From Nocardioides sp. (GTDB lineage: Bacteria; Actinomycetota; Actinomycetes; Propionibacteriales; Nocardioidaceae), in assembly GCA_030452025.1 (NCBI GenBank), contig JAKDNC010000130.1, positions 1 to 8,350 on the forward strand: a DNA stretch of 8,350 nt, given 5' to 3'. The notes below the pieces were generated by a model. It made no database searches. It was not told where the DNA came from and saw only the letters and a program-made list of their open reading frames with translations. How positions within the stretch are numbered: the first letter of the stretch is position 1; each line of letters begins with the position of its first letter. This document shows positions 6,013 through 8,350 of this stretch, piece after piece. A program made the position numbers and the translations under genes.

Positions 6013-7109
6013 CGCGCACCTCCCAGGGAGGCGTACGCCTCGCGGAGGATGTCATCGTCGGGTCCGGCCAGGATCTGCGGCGCCGCGAGGTCGGAGAGCA
6101 CGACGAAACGGAGCTGGGTCCCCCGCGACTTCTTGTCGACCTTCATCGTCTCGTGGAGGTCGTCGAACGGCGACGCGTCGTATCCGGTCGGCAGGCCCAC
6201 GAGGCCGAAGACCCGGGCATGGCGGTCGGCGACGTCCGGTGCGAGCACGCCGGAGCGGCGCGCCACCTCGGCGGCGTACACGCACCCGATCGCAACCGCC
6301 TCACCGTGGCGGACGCCGTAGTCGCTGGCCTTCTCGATGGCGTGAGCCAGGGTGTGTCCGTAGTTGAGAATCTCACGGCCGGGATGACCGTCGCGGCCGC
6401 CGGTCTCCCGGAGGTCGTCGACGACCACGTCGATCTTGACCTGGATCGATCGGGTGACGAGCTCGCGGAGCACGTCGGAGGTGGGGTCCTGCGCGGCGTC
6501 GGGGTTCTCCTCGACCAGGCGGAGGATCTCGGGGTCGGCGATGAATCCGCACTTGACGACCTCCCCGAGGCCTGCCCGCAGCTCGTCGATCGGCAGTCCG
6601 GCCAGCAGGGACAGGTCACAGAGCACGCCGGCAGGCTCGTGGAAGGAGCCGATGAGGTTCTTCCCGGCCCCGGAGTTCACGCCGGTCTTGCCACCAACGG
6701 CGGCGTCGACCATGGCCAGCACGGTGGTGGGGACGGGGAGCTCGCGTACGCCGCGCAGCCAGGGCGCTGCGACGAAGCCGCCCACGTCGGTGGTCGCACC
6801 GCCACCGAAGGTGACCACTGCGTCCGAACGCGTGAACCCGGCCTCACCCAGGGCCTCCCAGCAGTCGTTGGCCACCGACGCACTCTTGGCGGCTTCACCG
6901 TCGGGCAGGCCGAGCGCCATCACGTCGTACTCGGCCACCAGCGCGTCAAGGACCGGCTGGGCGATCTCGGTGAGGTCGCCCGCGAAGAGCAGCGCGACCC
7001 GCTCGACGTCCGGGCCCAGGAGGCCGGGCAGACGGTCGGCCAGGTCGTTGCCGATCACGACGTCGTAGGCGGATGCCCCGCCAACGTGGAGAACTGTGGG
7101 GTCGGTCAT
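6009..7109 (-). CDS. aroB: 3-dehydroquinate synthase
   Basis: 366 residues. AroB converts DAHP to 3-dehydroquinate using NAD and a divalent metal. Motifs in order are DGEAAKS (70-76), the NAD-binding GGGATTDVGGFVA (102-114), PTTVLAMVDAAVGGKTGVN (127-145, Lys141), GKNLIGSFHEP (149-159), the metal ligand Glu183 in GLGEVVKCGFI, and the ligands His252 in ILNYGHTLAHAIE and His268 in RHGEA. KKSRG follows near the C-terminus. GGGATTD is the form also seen in mycobacterial AroB. The loop TGGRDGHPG before the zinc-ligand helix is about six residues longer than in the mycobacterial enzyme as I recall it. The ATG overlaps the aroK stop by 4 bases, with GAGGAG 5 bases upstream. The 3' end overlaps aroQ in the same way, which points to coupled translation within one operon. 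Confidence 0.97.
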   Translation of the reverse strand: MTDPTVLHVGGASAYDVVIGNDLADRLPGLLGPDVERVALLFAGDLTEIAQPVLDALVAEYDVMALGLPDGEAAKSASVANDCWEALGEAGFTRSDAVVTFGGGATTDVGGFVAAPWLRGVRELPVPTTVLAMVDAAVGGKTGVNSGAGKNLIGSFHEPAGVLCDLSLLAGLPIDELRAGLGEVVKCGFIADPEILRLVEENPDAAQDPTSDVLRELVTRSIQVKIDVVVDDLRETGGRDGHPGREILNYGHTLAHAIEKASDYGVRHGEAVAIGCVYAAEVARRSGVLAPDVADRHARVFGLVGLPTGYDASPFDDLHETMKVDKKSRGTQLRFVVLSDLAAPQILAGPDDDILREAYASLGGAR

Positions 7110-7627
7110 TGCTGCTCCTCGAGCTGTCGGTCGATGTCCGCTGCCACGTCCTCCGCGGTGCGCCCGTCCGTGTCGACGACGAGGGTCGCCACCGCTTCGT
7201 AGACGGGAGTGCGCTCGTCCAGAAGAGCCTTGATCCGGCCGCGCATGTTGCCCAGCAGCAACGGGCGCGCGGTGCCGAGCCCGACCCGCTTCACCGCAGC
7301 AGAGAGCCCGACCCGCAGAAAGACCACGGTGTGGCCGCCCAGCGCCGCGCGCGTCCCCTCATCGAGGACCGCTCCCCCGCCCAGGGCGAGGACTCCGTCG
7401 TGCTCAGCCACGGCTGCCGCGACCGCAGCGCGCTCGAGCTCCCGGAAGTGCGCCTCGCCGGACTCGACGAAGATGTCTGCGATGGTGCGTCCCTGCGCGG
7501 CCTCGACGTCCTGGTCGGTGTCGCGCACCGGGGCGTCCCAGAGGTCGCCGAGCAAACCCGCCACCGTCGTCTTGCCGGCCCCCATCGGGCCGACGAGGAT
7601 CACGCGGGGGCGGTGGTCAGCGGTCAC
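7106..7627 (-). CDS. aroK: Shikimate kinase
   Basis: 173 residues, starting with GTG at 7627. AroK phosphorylates shikimate at the 3-hydroxyl using ATP. It shows the Walker A P-loop GPMGAGKT (13-20), the Asp36-Thr-Asp38 motif that binds magnesium and shikimate, Arg62 in FRELE, GGGAVL (83-88) for shikimate, the lid Arg121 in ARPLL, and a C-terminal DERTPVY segment (137-143) with Arg139. The length and all key residues are normal. The GTG overlaps the aroC stop by 4 bases (GTGA), and the stop overlaps the aroB ATG, so the gene is embedded in the aro operon and probably translationally coupled on both sides. No separate promoter is possible in the junctions. Confidence 0.97.
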   Translation of the reverse strand: MTADHRPRVILVGPMGAGKTTVAGLLGDLWDAPVRDTDQDVEAAQGRTIADIFVESGEAHFRELERAAVAAAVAEHDGVLALGGGAVLDEGTRAALGGHTVVFLRVGLSAAVKRVGLGTARPLLLGNMRGRIKALLDERTPVYEAVATLVVDTDGRTAEDVAADIDRQLEEQQ

Positions 7628-8350
7628 GAGAACGTGATCGCGTCGAGGTACGCCGCACAGTTGCGCGCCGTCTCTGCGACCGAGTCGCCGCCGAACTTCT
7701 CCACGACCGCGTCGGCCACGACCAACGCGACCATCGCCTCGGCAACGATGCCGGCTGCCGGGACCGCACAGACGTCCGAGCGCTGGTGGTGGGCTGCGGT
7801 GGCCTCGCCGGTGGCGACATCGATGGTCTTCAGCGCCCTGGGAACAGTCGCGATCGGCTTCATCGCAGCACGGACACGCAGGATCTCGCCGGTGGTCATC
7901 CCACCCTCGGTGCCACCGGATCGACCCGAGGCGCGGCGGATCACGCCGTCCTCGCGGACGATCTCGTCGTGGGCCAGCGACCCCGGTGTGGCGGCCAGAT
8001 CGAACCCGTCCCCGACCTCGACTCCCTTGATCGCCTGGATGCCCATCAGGGCCCCGGCCAGGCGTGAGTCGAGGCGGCGGTCCCAGTGCACGTGGGAGCC
8101 CAGGCCCGGTGGGAGCCCGTGAACGACGACCTCGACGACACCGCCGAGGGTGTCACCGTCCTTGTGGGCCTGGTCGATCCGCTCGACCATCGCCTTGCTC
8201 GCTTCTGGATCCAGGCAGCGCACCGGGTCCTCGTCGAGGCCCGTCAGGTCATCGGGTCCGGGGACCGAACCGGCCGGTGCGGGGACGCCGCCAAGCTCGA
8301 CGACGTGGGAGACGATGCGGGCGCCGACGCTCTGCTCCAGGAAGTTGCTG
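7624..8350 (-). CDS. aroC: Chorismate synthase, C-terminal part (cut by window edge)
   Basis: 241 residues are visible; the frame is open to the right edge, so the N-terminal third or more (normal length is about 390-400) lies outside the window. The enzyme converts 5-enolpyruvylshikimate-3-phosphate to chorismate using reduced FMN. The visible part holds DPEASKAMVERID, then GDTLGGVVEVV, SHVHWDRRLDSRLAGALMG, the flavin/substrate segment RASGRSGGTEGGMTTGE, AAMKPIATVPRAL, and the C-terminal signature HHQRSDVCAVPAAGIVAEAM with its conserved Asp. The segment SNFLEQSVGARIVSHV marks the first visible residues. An in-frame GTG at 8223 is internal and is not the start. The stop TGA overlaps the aroK GTG. 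As far as seen it is intact and the first visible gene of the operon. Confidence 0.96.
   Translation of the reverse strand, partial: SNFLEQSVGARIVSHVVELGGVPAPAGSVPGPDDLTGLDEDPVRCLDPEASKAMVERIDQAHKDGDTLGGVVEVVVHGLPPGLGSHVHWDRRLDSRLAGALMGIQAIKGVEVGDGFDLAATPGSLAHDEIVREDGVIRRASGRSGGTEGGMTTGEILRVRAAMKPIATVPRALKTIDVATGEATAAHHQRSDVCAVPAAGIVAEAMVALVVADAVVEKFGGDSVAETARNCAAYLDAITFS

Noticed and set aside
6153..7202. 349-residue plus-strand frame antisense to aroB
   Set aside because: aroB is certain from its metal and NAD motifs. The plus-strand frame has no motif.
7073..8122. 349-residue plus-strand frame antisense to aroK and aroC
   Set aside because: It is a shadow of two certain genes with no recognisable domain.

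Overview
This window is from a high-GC actinobacterial chromosome. Codon third positions are strongly G/C. The gene order aroC-aroK-aroB-aroQ followed by efp-nusB is the classic actinobacterial shikimate/EF-P neighbourhood. The protein style fits the Propionibacteriales, perhaps Nocardioides or a relative, but that genus is an inference from recognition and not a computed placement.

Layout, right to left, because nearly everything lies on the minus strand. From the right edge (8350) to 5584 runs a tightly packed shikimate-pathway operon: the C-terminal part of chorismate synthase (aroC, cut by the window edge), shikimate kinase (aroK), 3-dehydroquinate synthase (aroB) and type II 3-dehydroquinate dehydratase (aroQ). 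Each junction is a 4-base start/stop overlap. Between aroQ and efp (5498-4718) lies a gene for a membrane-anchored SIMPL/DUF541 protein. It is broken by two apparent 1-base deletions, and each repair restores an uninterrupted protein of about 260 residues. Next comes a translation/transcription factor cluster: efp (4583-4020), nusB (overlapping efp by one base) and a six-helix DUF1206 membrane protein. After a 170-base gap comes a class I FAD/NAD(P) disulfide oxidoreductase (2600-1257).

The left end (1-1220) is the oddest part. Two gene remnants meet head-to-head at about 785-794. To the left is the C-terminal part of a beta-lactamase-like serine hydrolase (minus strand) without its SxxK half. 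To the right is the C-terminal ligand-binding domain of a TetR/BetI-like regulator (plus strand) without its DNA-binding domain. The simplest reading is that one deletion removed the promoters and 5' ends of a divergent regulator/target pair. A sequence mis-join is the alternative.

Functionally, the aro genes supply chorismate: AroB makes dehydroquinate, AroQ dehydrates it, AroK phosphorylates shikimate and AroC makes chorismate. EF-P relieves polyproline stalling and NusB acts in rRNA antitermination. No RNA genes, insertion sequences, CRISPR arrays or phage genes were seen. I did not find a clearly new biological system; the strongest leads are the truncation junction and the doubly frameshifted SIMPL gene.
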